Shown piece by piece: positions 1-62,406 of a stretch of 64,000 bases of DNA. A program made the position numbers and the translations under genes. The notes under the pieces were generated by a model. It worked only from the letters and a program-made list of their open reading frames with translations, did no database searches and was not told where the DNA came from. The DNA is from Ochotona curzoniae (Eukaryota > Chordata > Mammalia > Lagomorpha > Ochotonidae): the NCBI RefSeq assembly GCF_017591425.1, contig NW_024465369.1, positions 25,233,501 to 25,297,500 of the forward strand, read 5' to 3'. Position 1 is the first letter of the stretch, and every line of letters starts with the position of its first letter.

Positions 1-654
1 CTCTACTGGTTTGGGCCAAGAATGCTATTCGCCACTCAGCATTCCACCCTTCAAATGATCTCCTTGTTCTTAGTAAAGCTAGTTATTATCTTCCTTGTAG
101 CTCAACTCTGAAACTTGAAAAATGCTTTATTATAGAAACGATGTTCTGGAGTGATGATCGCTGGGCCCGTTTACTAGCCTTCAAATGCTATCTAGTTCAC
201 TTCTTTCAGTCCTAAGAACACCTCTCTCAAACTATGGAAACTGTGTTCAGTGCCTATGCTGGGGTTCTCCGGTCTGACCTGAGGGATATATGGGGAGAAG
301 GAGGCACTTCTGCCCTTGGCATCACACTGGTGAGAGTGAGTGTCTGTTCCTGGCATTCCACATTGGAATTTGAGCACATTTTCTCACAGAAACAAACTCT
401 GCATAATGATGGGTCTAACAAAGTGGTGCACAGATTGATTATCAGGAACAGAAATCTTTGTGTCCTGACCCAGGAGGCCAATGCTCAACTATAACGTTAT
501 CCTCAAGTAAACTCCATTCTGAGCAACAAGTTACTCACTCATAAATCAGTTCTTGAAATAAAATTACTTCCTTATCTGATGGCCATATGTTTATCTTGGT
601 CTTATATGATTTGCTTTTCATCCAAGAATGCAATGTGGTATTGAAAAACAATAA

Positions 655-925
655 TACCTGGTGTGGACTGGGATGCTAGCATCCCACAAAACTATGCTCT
701 GGATTCAGGTATCCTGTTAATGTGCATCTTGGGAGGCAGCAGGTGATCGCTTAAGGAGTTGAGTCCCTGCCACTTACAAGGGAGACCTGAATTGAGCATC
801 CAGTTCCTGGTACAGTTCTGGCCACTCTAGCCATTTGAGGAGTAAACCAGAGGATGGGAATTCTTCAATCATTTGTCTCTGTTTCTTTTATCACTCTGTC
901 TCTCAAATAAAAATAATTGTAAAAT
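655..925 (+). mobile_element. Old CSINE (lagomorph tRNA-derived SINE), degraded
   Basis: It follows the C-repeat layout: GCTAGCATCCCA near the head, GGCAGCAGGTGATCGC and GGGAGACCTGAATTGAG in the body, and CTCTCAAATAAAAATAA at the tail. It is strongly diverged, with a degraded tRNA-like head. Confidence 0.7.
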
Positions 926-1447
926 AATTCCTTAGTCATATTTATGGAAAGAAGATTATGTCAATCATATTTTACGTACTCAAAAGTTAACACTGATATT
1001 GTTGTTAATATGTGAAAGTGGAACATCTTGCTTCTTTACCTATTTATTTATGTACACATTTATACCTCCATCTTCATCCAACATATTTTTTGTGAAAAAT
1101 TTCAAAGATGAAGGAAAACTGAAAGCAGGAAGGAATAAAATGAAGAAAGCATGAGCTCCCTGGAGCTTGGACATATGCCTTTGTAAGACACACACCTTAC
1201 AAATATGTACTTCTAATTTTTAGTGCAGGTGGGGACTCACACATTAAGAATTAGCAGGTCTCTTTGCACTCCTTGATATGGAGCTAGTATGATGATTTTG
1301 GAGAGTCTTTAGACAGAAATAACAACAATGAATAGCTTTTTAAAAATGCAACAGGTGCCTGGCTGCACATGACTTGAATAACAATAATCAAATAGCCAGT
1401 ACTGCACAATTCTTTAATGTTGCACTTTTTTGCAGGAGAAAGGGACA

Positions 1448-1655
1448 TATTTATATATATATATATACATATATATACACATATACATATATACATATGC
1501 ACGTATATATATATCCCTTTCTGTTGCAAAAATATATATGTGTGTATATATGTGTATATGTATATATATAACCATTTCTCCTTATCTCTTCATAAACATG
1601 TATATATACATGTATATATATGTATATATATGTATATATATAAAGAGAGATTATG
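1448..1655. repeat. TA/TATG/CATA microsatellite, compound
   Basis: About 200 bp of alternating purine-pyrimidine (TATATA, TACATA, TGTGTA, CATGTATATA) interrupted by two non-repetitive stretches near 1515-1530 and 1573-1595. It is self-complementary in several places. Short open frames across it are repeat artefacts. Confidence 0.9.
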
Positions 1656-1717
1656 TGCCATTTCCCTCAAAGAAAGCAATTAAAACAGGAACATGGAAAT
1701 AAAAACTCAAAGCATTA

Positions 1718-51030
<49,313 letters not shown>

Positions 51031-51420
51031 CTTCAGTTCTTGGAGAAAGAAAATTCCCCCCAGTAGGCTGTTGACAGGTGCAGCAGTCTCCTGCCTTAGA
51101 GGTGGCAGGCGACGTTGTTGGCCGGAGCCCCCAGGGCAATGCCCAGAACGCAGTCTCACCGGGACAGCTTGGGCGGGTGGTCAGGCAAGCAGGTGCACGG
51201 GGCCTAAGCCTTTGTGATGAGGAGTGCAGGAATCCGGGCTGTGCTCGCCTGGGCTCTGCCTGGCAGCGCGCAGGGCTCCCAGTGAACGCTCTTTCTACGC
51301 ACTCGCCTGGCCGCCATCTGAAAGTCTTAAGTTCCGGCTGACAGTTTTCTAGTCATCCCGAGCCTGGTTTCTGTTTCGATTCTCTTTCCCGACGCCAGGG
51401 AGTGTGTGTTCAGGGAGGAG
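51031..51420 (-). promoter_or_regulatory. IFIH1: IFIH1 5'UTR and proximal promoter, CpG-richer
   Basis: CpG and GC density rise sharply here compared with the introns. A GC box GGGCGG lies at 51171-51176. No TATA box was seen at a convincing position. The transcription start cannot be fixed from sequence alone. An ISRE-like cluster lies about 340 bp upstream of the ATG (separate entry), as expected of an interferon-induced gene. Confidence 0.65.
51366..51390 (-). promoter_or_regulatory. ISRE/IRF-binding element
   Basis: On the minus strand the sequence reads GGGAAAGAGAATCGAAACAG then AAACC, containing GAAACAGAAA (the GAAANNGAAA core bound by IRFs and ISGF3) and a further upstream GAAA. It sits 336-360 bp from the ATG. 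MDA5 is known to be interferon-inducible. Confidence 0.75.
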
Positions 51421-52604
51421 CCACGTCTTGCTTGGCCTGGTGAAGACAGCCCTGGGGTCAGAAGAACTACGAAGGAAAATAGAAAGGGAAAGGGAATACC
51501 CTCTAGGATCCCGTAAACGCTGGCAAGCTTCCCGCTCTCCTGCTGTGGGTATTTTATCTTCCCAGCGGGGTTCCGTCTCGAAACTTACAACTCTTTGTCA
51601 GCTAAAACTTGAGGGCCGGTGTAGTTGGGATTTAGAATTTTCCGCAGGAGAAGGTATGAGCAGAGCATCAAACTCCGGGGTTGAGGAAAGCTGGGGTGGG
51701 TCTGGCCCTGCATGTACCCTCAAACTAGGAAGACACACGTGACAGTCCCGGGGCCCTTTCTATTCCATAAAGAGGTCAACCCTAAGACCTTCCAAAATAA
51801 ATCTGACCAAATTAAATCTGAGGCTTCCTAAAAACTTGTTGCCTGCTCCAGGTGTTTGAGCTTTGTGCTGGGCATCAGCTCGAGTCCCTGCCTTCTGCGT
51901 AATCAACTTAGTCGGTCCAGGAGGAAGTCCAAACTGAAGGCTTTCTGTCTCCCAGCTGTAAGTTCCCTCCGAATCTGATTTCATCCACAACTTTCTTTTA
52001 ACAAAACAACAGTCCAACAAACTCAACAATTTTATTTTTGATATAGCTGCCATTCTTTTCTTGGATTCAATACAGCAAGTTTTGGCTGAAGCAGCTAGCA
52101 ACTTAATTAGCAACTAATGTACCAACTTGTAGTAAACATCAACATTTGTTTATGTCATGGGAGAGAAAAAAAGGAAGCAACGCTGGAAAATGCCAGCTTC
52201 ATTTCAGAACAGAAGCCTAAAACTGTGAATCTTTAAACTTGCTACCCTCTGAGGAGGCATTCTGTGACTATTGATTGTGGTGTGCATGTACTGTCACTGG
52301 TGCCTCAAGGACCAGAATCGTATGGACACGAGTGGAGAGGGTCACTTTGGCTATCGAAAGAACATATTTGGGAAAATTAAACTGTTAGCAAAGCACATTC
52401 AATGAAATCTGGCTGGGTCAGGGAGACCTGACAGTTACTTGGACTAAGTAAGAGAAATACAGAATCTGTGGCATTTGTTTGGGTGCGTCCTAAATATCCA
52501 CATGAGCACTTTATAGCATGTTGTCTTATTTTATTCTGTAATAATATCATGCAGCTAAGTGAGACCTTCTGCATAGATTTGATTTGTCTTGTTGTTGTTC
52601 TTCT

Positions 52605-52908
52605 CCTCCTCCTCCTTTTGAAGAATCTTCTTCGAAAGGCAGTGACAGAGAGCAAAAGGAGCCAATGAGAGAGAAAGAAATCATCCATTTGCTGGTTCTC
52701 TGCTCAGCAGCTGCAGTTGCCTGGGACTGGACCAGCCTGAAGCCAGGAGTGTGGCACTTCACCCAAATCACCCATGGAAGTTGTAGAATTTTGTCTTTTG
52801 CAGTTTTCCCGGATGGGTATCGAGGAACTGGATCAGAAACAGAAGTGGGGCTTCTGAACTGGGATTCCATTGTGGGAATGCAGGCAATCGCTTGGCCTGT
52901 TATGCCAA
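52605..52908 (-). mobile_element. CSINE, old, minus orientation
   Basis: CATCCATTTGCTGGTTCTCT, CCAGCCTGAAGCCAGGAG, GAACTGGGATTCCATTGTGG and GCTTGGCC at the head end are in reversed C-repeat order. Confidence 0.75.
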
Positions 52909-54629
52909 AAAAAAATCGGCCACTACTTTTTTTTTTTTTTTTTCCTATTTCTTCTTGGAATTTTACTATTTCTTAAGTTAATTAGAAGAATTGACCTTGT
53001 ACTTAAGCAACAAAGAATCAAAGCAGATGTTTCACAGAAGTATCTAAATGATTTTGTTACTGGGGGTACAGAACGATTTTTGAGTGTTATTGTGAACATG
53101 TGTGCCCCGTGCCCCCAGATGCCTGTGACTTTCTTTCAGCTTGGTGTACCACCCCCAGGCCAACAATCAACCAGCACAAACCAGTCTGTTCCCTAGCTCC
53201 TAACCACTGGTGGTTTTGTTTGTTTCAAACACAGGTGAATGAGAAAGGATTATTGATTTAATATGGAGAAGTAGTGTCATTTCTTTAGTTGTAAAATTGA
53301 TATCTTGGTGGAAATGGGTGAAAATTAGTTGTTTAATAAGTGGTTCATATTCAAATTTAATCAGTGATTAAAAAAAATATGATCAGCCCTGTTCTAGCTG
53401 TAATTAAAGTTTTTTGTAGCTAATATTTCAATTAGAGTGGGAAGATATAAACAATAGCTTTAAAATACTGGAGAAGCATAAGTGTGTGAGGTCAGAAAAA
53501 ATGCTATGGAAATTATGGTACATTAGATAAAACATACACTTACAGTTTCACTGGGTGGTTTTTCATGTGGACATTCTAGCCTAATCTCACTGTTAACATT
53601 GCATACTGCCTAACAGTAACAATTTATATGTTTTTCTCAAGTTAGGGTGCCCTGCTGGATGGAGATGGAGTATGAACACCGAGCATGGGTGAGAGGCCCT
53701 GAGGGGAAACGGAGAACTTTGTTTTCAGAAATCTGCCTTAGTCTTGACAGAGTCCCTCCTGAGAAAGGCCTTAAGGAATCAGGAAAAAAGCCACCATTTT
53801 AAAATGTATCATTTGCCTTCATTTGCATTTTCACCGGTCATTTGTTTTCTGCTTTTCCTTTGAGTGGGTGTTTTCCTCTGTCAGCTTTATTGCAATAGCT
53901 TTCACTTTCATCTTCTCATTGTTTTCGTGATGTAAATTTCTGTTTTCTTTCTCCTTGGAGGTGGGGAATCCCGCTGATGAATGTCTTTGCTGTTTTTCTA
54001 GCCCTACCAGTTCTTTTGTAAACTCAGAGAAGCATTTTAGTGTCCATAGTTTTAAAATTCACCCTATAGACTTTTGTAAGTTTCAATTCAGAAATGATAA
54101 ATAACATATTCTCATTGTTTTCTAACTTTTTCATTTGTGTGTTGTACATTTAAGAAGTAGCTCTGATAACTGCCATTACAAATGACCACCATTTAATTAG
54201 CAGTACTGTATTTTTGAAAATATATAGCAAGTTTAGCTTATTGACAATATTCTAGAGTTATAATCCTGTTCTTTGTTTACTAACTTGTATAATCAATAAC
54301 CTATTTTGTGTTATGTAAATTGTTAAATGCTGAAGACCCTTGCAGGATTCAGTTGGGGCAAAGCAGAGAGAAACCACTATCTCTTGCTTGCCATAAGGTG
54401 ATTAGGAAAGTTATCTCAAGTGCATTAGTTTTAGAGAATAATATCAGCACAGTATCATGTGGATGTGGTAAGAATGGACTGCAAAGTGCTGTGACTGCAG
54501 TTAGTGCAGTCATAAAAACAATGAATAAGGGATGATCTCAGTCCTCAAGGCACAATTTATAAATGAAAGAACCTAACAGGTACTTACTCTACATAATAAT
54601 TAGTTTTTAATCAAGTTTACTTTTTGCAA

Positions 54630-54860
54630 GACATCCGACTTCCTGCTTGTGGCTTGGGAAAGCAGTCGAACAAGGCCCAAACCTTGGGACTCTGCACCCA
54701 CGTGGGAGATAGGAAGAAAATTCAGACCCCTGGCCTCAGATTGGCTCAGCTCTGGCCGTTGCAGCTGCCTGGGGAGTCAATCAACGGAGGGAAGATCTTC
54801 TCTGTCTCTCCTCCTCCATATATATCTGACTTTGCAGCCAAAATAAGTAAATCTTTGAAA
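54630..54860 (+). mobile_element. 5'-truncated CSINE
   Basis: It starts inside the body at CCGACTTCCTGCTTGTGGCT, then GGGACTCTGCACCCACGTGG, GAGTCAATCAACGGAGGGAA and the tail CTGACTTTGCAGCCAAAATA. The tRNA-like head is absent. Confidence 0.85.
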
Positions 54861-56439
54861 AAATAAATAAAGCTAAAAATTCACCCATTGATATGTACTT
54901 TTCTTTTTGCAAAACATTTTTTATGTGTTTAAAACTTTACATACTCACACAAAGCCAGAATTTTCTTTCTACATGCACATAAACAGTATTTTTTCTTGAA
55001 AACATAGATATTGAAATCACATAGTGTGGAAATTATGAAAACGATCATGAAGTAAGGAAAGAAGGGAATACGACCACATAGATGGTTTAATTCAGTGATG
55101 ACAATATAATTATCTGTAAACCAAAAACCAAATAAGATTATATTCACACAATTTTTATAACTTTCACATATAAATCATGTGATATTTTATCTTTCTGTGT
55201 CCAGAAATGCCCATCTTAATTTTTAATTTTCAATTAGCCTAATGGTCTATAGTTCCATCCAGTTTGTCATAAACGCAAAGATTTTTCTCTCTTTCTTTTT
55301 CTCTTTATTTTCTTCTTCTTCTTTTTTCTTTTTCCCATGGAAAGCAGAATTATATAGAGAGAAGGGGAAGGAGACAGACCTTCCTTTTGATTTTAACTTC
55401 CACATGACTCCACAGGGGTCAGAAAAGACATATTGTATGAATCTGTCATTTACACGTGGTTTAACTTGTTGAATGGCCTAATCTATGACCCTCTGCTGGA
55501 TATGCTCTCCTGCTAAAATCCTTCTAAAATTTTAATCTATTAGACTTTATAAAATAAAAATCTTAGTTTTTAATGATTCTTTACTTTTTGTTTTTGCTTG
55601 AATTTTATATTAAAATTTCATATGTGAAAATTTTCTAAGCATATACATATGCAGTAATTTTACTGTTATGGGTCAAAAACATCCTTCTTTTCAGTAATAA
55701 AGCAATGGTATTTGTATATGAATGTTCAAAGAAAAACATGACCCAAAGAATGCTCGAGAATTTTATTTCTAATTGTATTTCCATGAATATACACACTGAC
55801 CTGGAAGAAACCACCAAGTGCAACTGAGGATTTTGTTAGAATCACCAGGTCTGGAATTTTAGGCTCAGTTTTCTTTCCTTTCAATTCCACTCTCTAGCCA
55901 GAGGGAAGACCTAAAGTTAAGACTCTCTAGTGGTCTGCAGCCGCTGGAGGATACAGTTGATATTCATCTTTGGTTGTAGCTGTGTTTTGTAAAGCTTTCA
56001 TGCACAATCAATACTGAGCTACTGCTCCTTGAGGAAATAGGAGGTCAAGGTCTTCTGAGGCTCTGGTTGTATTTTTATCAGCCAATAAATACATGACCTT
56101 ATTTTCTATGTAATTCTACTTAAAGACACCTTATTTAATGTATAATTGACTCATTAACATTGCATTTGCCACCGAGAATGCTGTAGCTTATTCTTCGATA
56201 AATGTTATCTACCACACTTTTTTAAATGACACCTCATAGCTTCCTCATGCTTAGGAACTATGCTTAGCACTTTAGTAGCATGCTTAGGGAGCATTTTCAA
56301 CAATGAAATCATCAGCATAAGTACACACATGCGAAATTCTGGGACTGGACACATTGCGTAAAGGACACTGTTCACAGTATGAGAGCTGAAATGAGAAGGT
56401 GGGGCATTATGGCTTTTCTTTTTTTATTATCATTCAACA

Positions 56440-56742
56440 GAAAATTTATTTGATTTTTATTTGAATAGCGGAGTTAGAGAAAGAGAGTCAGAGAGATCTT
56501 CCATTGTTGGTTCACTAGGCAAATAGTCTCAATGGCTGGAGCTGAGCTGATCCAAAACCAGGAGCTAGGAGTATCTTCCAGGTTTCCCACCAGTGCAGGG
56601 GCCGAAGGACTTAAGCCATCCTCCACAGCTTCCCTAGGCCATAAGCAGGGATAGAGCAGCCAGAACAAGAACTGGTGGCCATAGGAGATGTTGATATCAC
56701 ATGTGAAGGCCTAGCTTTATACACCACGGTGCTGGCACCACC
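56440..56742 (-). mobile_element. CSINE, minus orientation
   Basis: TTTTTATTTGAATAGCGGAG, GATCTTCCATTGTTGGTTCA, AGCTGAGCTGATCCAAAACC, GCAGGGATAGAGCAGCCAGA and head end CACCACGGTGCTGGCA. Confidence 0.85.
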
Positions 56743-57013
56743 CCATTATCTTCTTTTAGAATCAAGTGTTAAAAAAAGCCGGATAGGCATTAAAACTTGT
56801 TCATCATTTTTCCTGAAGGAGGAAAGGGATTCAAATATGTTTTAATACCGCTGTTAGGAGTGAAAAAAATCAATGAGTAAAGTCATTACATGAATTAGAA
56901 GATAACACACCTACTTATTGAGGTCACAGATTATGGCACAGTTAATATTACAAGATCATATTGCAATATAAAATATGCCTTGAATATTGCTAAAATATAA
57001 AATAGTGTACCTA

Positions 57014-57068
57014 TATATATATATATACTATATACTATATATATTTATATACTATATATATATACTAC
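57014..57068. repeat. (TA)n / TATACTATA palindromic microsatellite
   Basis: Alternating TA interrupted by repeated TATACTATA units; self-complementary over most of its length. Confidence 0.9.
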
Positions 57069-57689
57069 CTATACTAGTGTCTGCTTCAAAAGCACTTTAC
57101 TCAATTCAGGATCAAAATGGGTATGTGCTCCATTCCTTTCATTAGGATTAAAGAACAACAATGATGCTTGTTGAACCCTCATAATGAACTATATAGAAAA
57201 CCTGAAACTTACTATCTAGGCTGACAAAAGTTTTTGGATGGGAACCTGCAGACTCGAAGTCATACGGACCAGCTCACAAGCACAGGATTCTCAGAAGACA
57301 GAGGGAAAGCCTTCCCTTGCTGCTTCCTAAGGCTGCTCTGGAATGCTACCCTGAGATAATGTTTCCTCTGCTGCCACCTTGTGGAATTTTAATAGTATCA
57401 GGTAAGCAAAGTTGCAGCTATATATTGATATTTATCTTTTAAGTAGAAACAAGAAGTCGTCTGTATTTTTACCGAAGGATATCATTTAGTATAAATACGT
57501 TTATACAATTGATATAATTTAGTTCAAATATTAAGTACTGTATTGATTAAAAAAAGGGAAAGCATCTGTATGGCAAATGCTCTGAGCAATCTTGGGAAAA
57601 GGCAATTTTAAATTAAACTGCTAACTGCTTAGGATCTTGAGGATCTATAGTTCCCTGACTACACTTGAGGTATCTTTTTAAAGATTTAT

Positions 57690-58240
57690 TTAACAGAACC
57701 AACCCAGCAATTGCAACCACCAGCTGATTGGGGCGATGGACTGTGCCAGGCCCTGTACTTGCTAGTACACGGAAGAATCTGGTCTGGGAACACCTCAGAC
57801 AAAGTTTCTTTTGTTATCTTCCCAATCAAACTGCTGGACTCGGAACCCTAACCATGAAAAGACAAGTGGACAGAACAAGTCCATCAACCACCTCAGTTAC
57901 ATGCTGGCAGTGAAAAACTGGGCAAACGGAAACTCTACGATGGACTATGTCAATCAGTGGATTCTTCAACGACCTCATCGTGCTTGGAATGGTGAGATTG
58001 GCAGCGATTCATAACTGGTGAACTATCAAAACCACTTGAGCAAGAATCTCTGAGTATGCCCCACATCCGGGACTGGGGTGGGTGGGAGACTGGGTGGGGC
58101 TTCTCCCTCAATATCCCCCTCTACTTCAGATACATGAAGGAAACAATATGGAAATAACAGTCTTACGCACTTTCCTGTAGCCCTTGAACCTTTTTACCCT
58201 AATTAACTAGGTAGATATTGTCAAAAATATAATTTAAAAA
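57690..58240 (+). mobile_element. VNTR-family repeat, copy without VNTR, plus orientation
   Basis: CAGCTGATTGGGGCGATGGA, CTGTGCCAGGCCCTGTACTT and CACCTCAGACAAAGTTTC match the reverse complement of 42.3-42.43 kb. TATCAAAACCACTTGAGCAA and CCCCACATCCGGGACTGGGG match the 8.7 kb copy. It ends ACCCTAATTAACTAGGTAGA plus an A-rich stretch. The tandem units seen in the other two copies are absent, suggesting 5' truncation. Confidence 0.55.
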
Positions 58241-58246
58241 TGGGAA

Positions 58247-58572
58247 AAAAGGATTTATTTATTTTTTGTTGGAAAGGCAGATTTATAGAGAGAAGCAGAA
58301 ACAGAGAGAAAAATCTTCAATCTGCTGGTTCATTCCCCAAATGGCTGCAATGGCAGGAGCCAAACTGATCTGAAGTCAGGAGCCAGGAGCTTGTTCTGTG
58401 TCTCCCATACGAGTGCAGAGTTCCAAAATACTGGGCCCTCCTCTACTGCTTTTCTAGGGCAAAAGTAGGGAGCTGTGTGGGAGTGGTGCAGCCGGGACAT
58501 GAATTGGCAACTATATAGGATCCTAGTGGTTGCAGGGTGACAAGTTAGCCATTGAGCCATCACATCAGGCCC
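58247..58572 (-). mobile_element. CSINE, full length, minus orientation
   Basis: AAAAAAGGATTTATTTATTT tail, GCTGGTTCATTCCCCAAATG, TCTGAAGTCAGGAGCCAGGA, GTGCAGCCGGGACATGAATT and head end GCCATCACATCAGGCCC. It abuts the A-rich end of the preceding repeat. Confidence 0.9.
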
Positions 58573-59089
58573 TATATCCTAGTTTTTATGTTAACAACAA
58601 ATATTGTTTATTTTTTTGAAACACTGGTCTATAAGTTTTTCAGATAAATTTCCTGTGTGTAAATAAATGTCTTTTAAGGAATGTTAAGTCATCTTTTTCC
58701 AGAATTATATTTTTGTAATTTTAGATTTTAGATATTTTATTCTTCTAGAATTTCAAAATTTGGGATTATGACCCAAGTTCAGACATGCCTGTCAGTGTGA
58801 ACTAATCAGGACCCCATAGTGTAGCAGGGAAAGAGGTAAGTTCAAGCCAAAGACAATTGTAGGATGGGAAATGTCATTTTGTTCCCATTGCCCAAAACTG
58901 GGGAGCAGTTTTTACCAAGGATAGAATGAATGCCGAGTAGAAGGAAACAACAAGCCCATTCATAGGCTTATCGAATTGTGAAGATTAAGTGCAATAACCT
59001 AAATAATACTGAAAAGCAGTAGATACCAAAGTTTATTTTCCTTGGAGCATATTTTGTGTGGAAGCCCCTTTTGTAGGGAAGGCATTCAG

Positions 59090-59245
59090 TGTTCACTCAT
59101 TCACCAAGTATTTGTTAGTATTCCTGTGTGCTACACTCTACACTACCATTGCTGACACAAGGAAAAGAAGCCAGAAAGGATAGCAAGGTGGTGCGTGTGC
59201 TTGTGGAGCGCACAGCTTGCCAGAGACAGCAAATAAATCACAATG
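59090..59245 (+). mobile_element. L2/MIR-like fragment
   Basis: CATTCACCAAGTATTTGTTA, TGCTTGTGGAGCGCACAGCT and GACAGCAAATAAATCACAAT echo the old-mammalian repeat phrase order (caagtatttattgagtgcc ... catggagcttacattc ... agacaataaa). Confidence 0.45.
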
Positions 59246-60801
59246 CAGTTGCAACAAAACATTGTGGCATTGAGGATCCAGTGTATCGGATTATAATCGG
59301 TACTGAATGTGTCCTAGCTACAGTGATTACATCTGTGATTAACAACTAACTCAGAACTGGAGACATGGAAGTAGATATTTCTTGAGGCTATTTGTGAGTG
59401 GGCTATCATTGAGCCAAAAATCAGGAGAGGGTCTGCTATACTCTAATGCCTGAGGTAGAAGGGGCAGATGGAGAGATTGAGGTCCTGGGGAAACCATTGA
59501 TACACCGGATGAAACACAATGTGAAGCCAGCTTCGATTTTGAGTAAAATGAGCCAGAACATTTCCTTGTTTAGACAATTGGAGTTGGATTTCTCCCCCCA
59601 GCGTGAAGCAGACTAATATCTTCTTTTACAAAAGAGTAACTCAGATTCAGAGAAACTGCATTATGCCTGTTAACGTCACGCAGTCAAAAGGTGAACACGG
59701 AGTAAACTGCTGTCTATTATCCTCGTCTGAACCTCTTGGGAACAGTCATCCATCTACCTTTTCCTTGTGGACTTTTCTAGAAGAGCATTTGAGTTTATGA
59801 TTACGAAGTAAATTGAAAGTATATTTTGGCAAAAATTAAAAGAAAAAGGGACAAAAAGGAGGGAAGGAGAGGAAAAGGAAGGAAGGCAAGTATTCTTGGA
59901 ATTTTATCTATGAAACTAATGAAATTTGTTCTCTATATATTCAGGAATAAAAACGTAACAATAAGAAAGATGAAATGTTTGTTGCACAGTTTCTCAAAGA
60001 TTTAACTTATGTTTGGGGAACACAATGGTGAATGATTAAGAGACTAGAGACCAACTACTCACAGGAACACCCATGTGAAAAAATATGTACACACCGATCA
60101 CCTTTGCGAGAGCTGCAGAAGCCAGGGGAGACGCTGAGCGTATGCTTCTCCCTCCCTCCTACCCTCTCCGTACTGTTTTATTGTGTCCTTGTCTGACTTT
60201 GATGTCAAACTAACGCTAACTTGCGGAATATGTTGGGAACAATTCTGTCCTGTGTTTCTCGAAATAGTCTGAGAAGGATCAGTATTAGTTCTTATTTAAA
60301 CTGTTACAGAATTCAGCAATGAGGCTTTTGTGAATATTTTTTCTTATTATTGGTGTGTTTACATATTTTATTTCCTTGTGATTCAATCATGGTAAAGTAT
60401 GTGTCCAGAAATTTGTCCATTTTTCTTAGATATCATATCTGTCACTGTGTAATTGCTCGTAGTGACCACGGTTTTATTTCTTTGGTATCAGTAATAATGT
60501 CTTTATTTACCTTTATCATTCTGTGTATATGAATGATCTCTTCTTCTGTTGTTAGTCTAAGGAACTAGCAACATTTTTATTATTTTAGGGAAAATAGCTC
60601 TTCATTTATTTGAGTTTTATAATTTTTAGTCTCTGTCATTTATTTGTGCTCTGAGATTTATTATTTCATTCTCTCTGCCAGCTGTAAATTCTATTTCCTC
60701 TAGCCTTTCTAGTTTCCTGAGGCAAACTGATATATTGTTTATTTACTAATTTTAAATTCTGGCAATTGTTGTGAACTTATCTCTTAACACTGCTTTTGTT
60801 G

Positions 60802-61128
60802 GGGCCTGATGCAGTGGCCTAGTGACAAAAGTCCACACCTTGAATGCTCTGGGATCTCATTTGGGTGCCAGTTCTAATCCTGGCAGCCCCACTTCTCATC
60901 AGCTCCCTGCTTGTATCCTGGGAAAGCAGTCAAAAACGGCCCAAAAGCCTTGGGATCCTGCACCCATATGGCAGACCTGGAGGAAATTCCTAGCTCCAGA
61001 CTTTGGATTGGTGCAGCACCAGCTGTTGCGGTCACTTGGGGAGTGAACCATTGGACAGAAGATCTTCCTCTCTATCTCTCCTCCTCACCATATATCTGAC
61101 TTTACAATAAAAATAAACAAAAAATTTT
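60802..61128 (+). mobile_element. CSINE, full length, plus orientation
   Basis: Head GGGCCTGATGCAGTGGCCTA, B box GGTTCTAATCCTGG-like (CCAGTTCTAATCCTGGCAGC), body CTTGGGATCCTGCACCCATA and tail CTGACTTTACAATAAAAATA. It sits inside the L1-like block. Confidence 0.92.
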
Positions 61129-62406
61129 TAAAAGTTGTTTTTGATGTTTACCCTGGGTTTTGATGTGTTATGTTTCCATTCTCAATCGCTTCAAGAATTT
61201 TTTATCTTCCATTTTGATTTCTTCCTTGATTAACTTATTGCTCAGTAGGAAATTGCTTAATTTCCATGCATTGTGTATTTCCAAAGTTTATATGGATATT
61301 TATTTCACATTTTATTGCATTGTGGTCAGAACAGATACATGACATGATTTCCATTACTTTAGCTGTTGAGACATTTTTATGACCTACTACATGATTATTC
61401 CTGGAAAATATCCAAATGCTATTGTCCTCTGCAGTTGCGGGATGGAAAGTTTTGTGACTGCTAGTTTCCATTACACTATGGTACAATTTAACTCTGCTGT
61501 TTCTGTTGATTTTCTGTTTATATGACCTTTGTGTTTCTGAAGGCGAGATGTCAAAGTCCATGTTAGATTGTTGAGTCTCTCCCTTTTGTTCTCTTCAGGA
61601 GTTGCTTCCTGTGTCTGTGCCAGTATTGCAGGGATCTATGTTTTTTTCTTTTTGTTTGATAAGCCCTTTACTAGTATATAATTATCTTCCTGCTATCTTT
61701 CTATATTGCTTGTGTTTTATAATAGATTTGCTTAGGTAGAAGCGTACCTCGCTCTGCTTTCCTTTGGGTGTGTTTGCACTATCTTGGCTCATCCTTCCAC
61801 TTTCAGTCTACGTTGAGAACTGAAGTGAGTTTGTAAGCAAAGTGTTGTGAAAATTTTAACTCATTCATTCAGTTTATATCCTTTAACTGGAGAAATCATT
61901 CCACTGTCACTCAAAGTAATCGTTTATAAAATTTCTATGGTTGTTTTGATTATTGTTTTGTATTTTATTATAATTCATTTTTTCTCCCTTTGTTACAATG
62001 TGCATTCTTGTTTAACTGACTCTTCTATAGCTGTACTTTGATTCCTTTTTTTTTTTTACTGTGGTTCTATGAGGCTTTACAAAAAGAGTTTTGTTGAGTA
62101 TAACAAGCTAGCTTGAAATAATAAGGTAAAATTGACAATTAAGACAGGGAGAGAGGCAAAAAAAAAAAAAAAATAGGTAAGAAATCCTAACAATGAGCCC
62201 AAATTTGTGCTCATTTTATTTTAAATTTCTGGTGTTACATTTGATCTCTTTTTTTCACTGCTTATCTCCGAACATTTAAATGGAATAATGCAATTGCATG
62301 AATGATTTGCAAAGCATATTTGTAATACTGGAATGTTCTGATTTTGAATAGTTACTGTAGCCTCTCTCTTCTGATAATTTCTCTCTGTGTTGACACTTCC
62401 TTCTTT

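Noticed and set aside
51031..51159. In-frame open extension upstream of the MDA5 start
   Set aside because: The frame stays open for 43 codons, but its first codon at 51159 is GTG, not ATG. The ATG at 51030 aligns with the human start and has A at -3.
51404..51742. 112-codon plus-strand open frame next to the promoter
   Set aside because: No recognisable domain and no splice or conservation evidence; expected by chance in the GC-richer promoter flank.
57000..57080. TA-rich palindrome as an origin or fragile regulatory site
   Set aside because: Simple microsatellite composition explains it; no additional motif supports a specific role.
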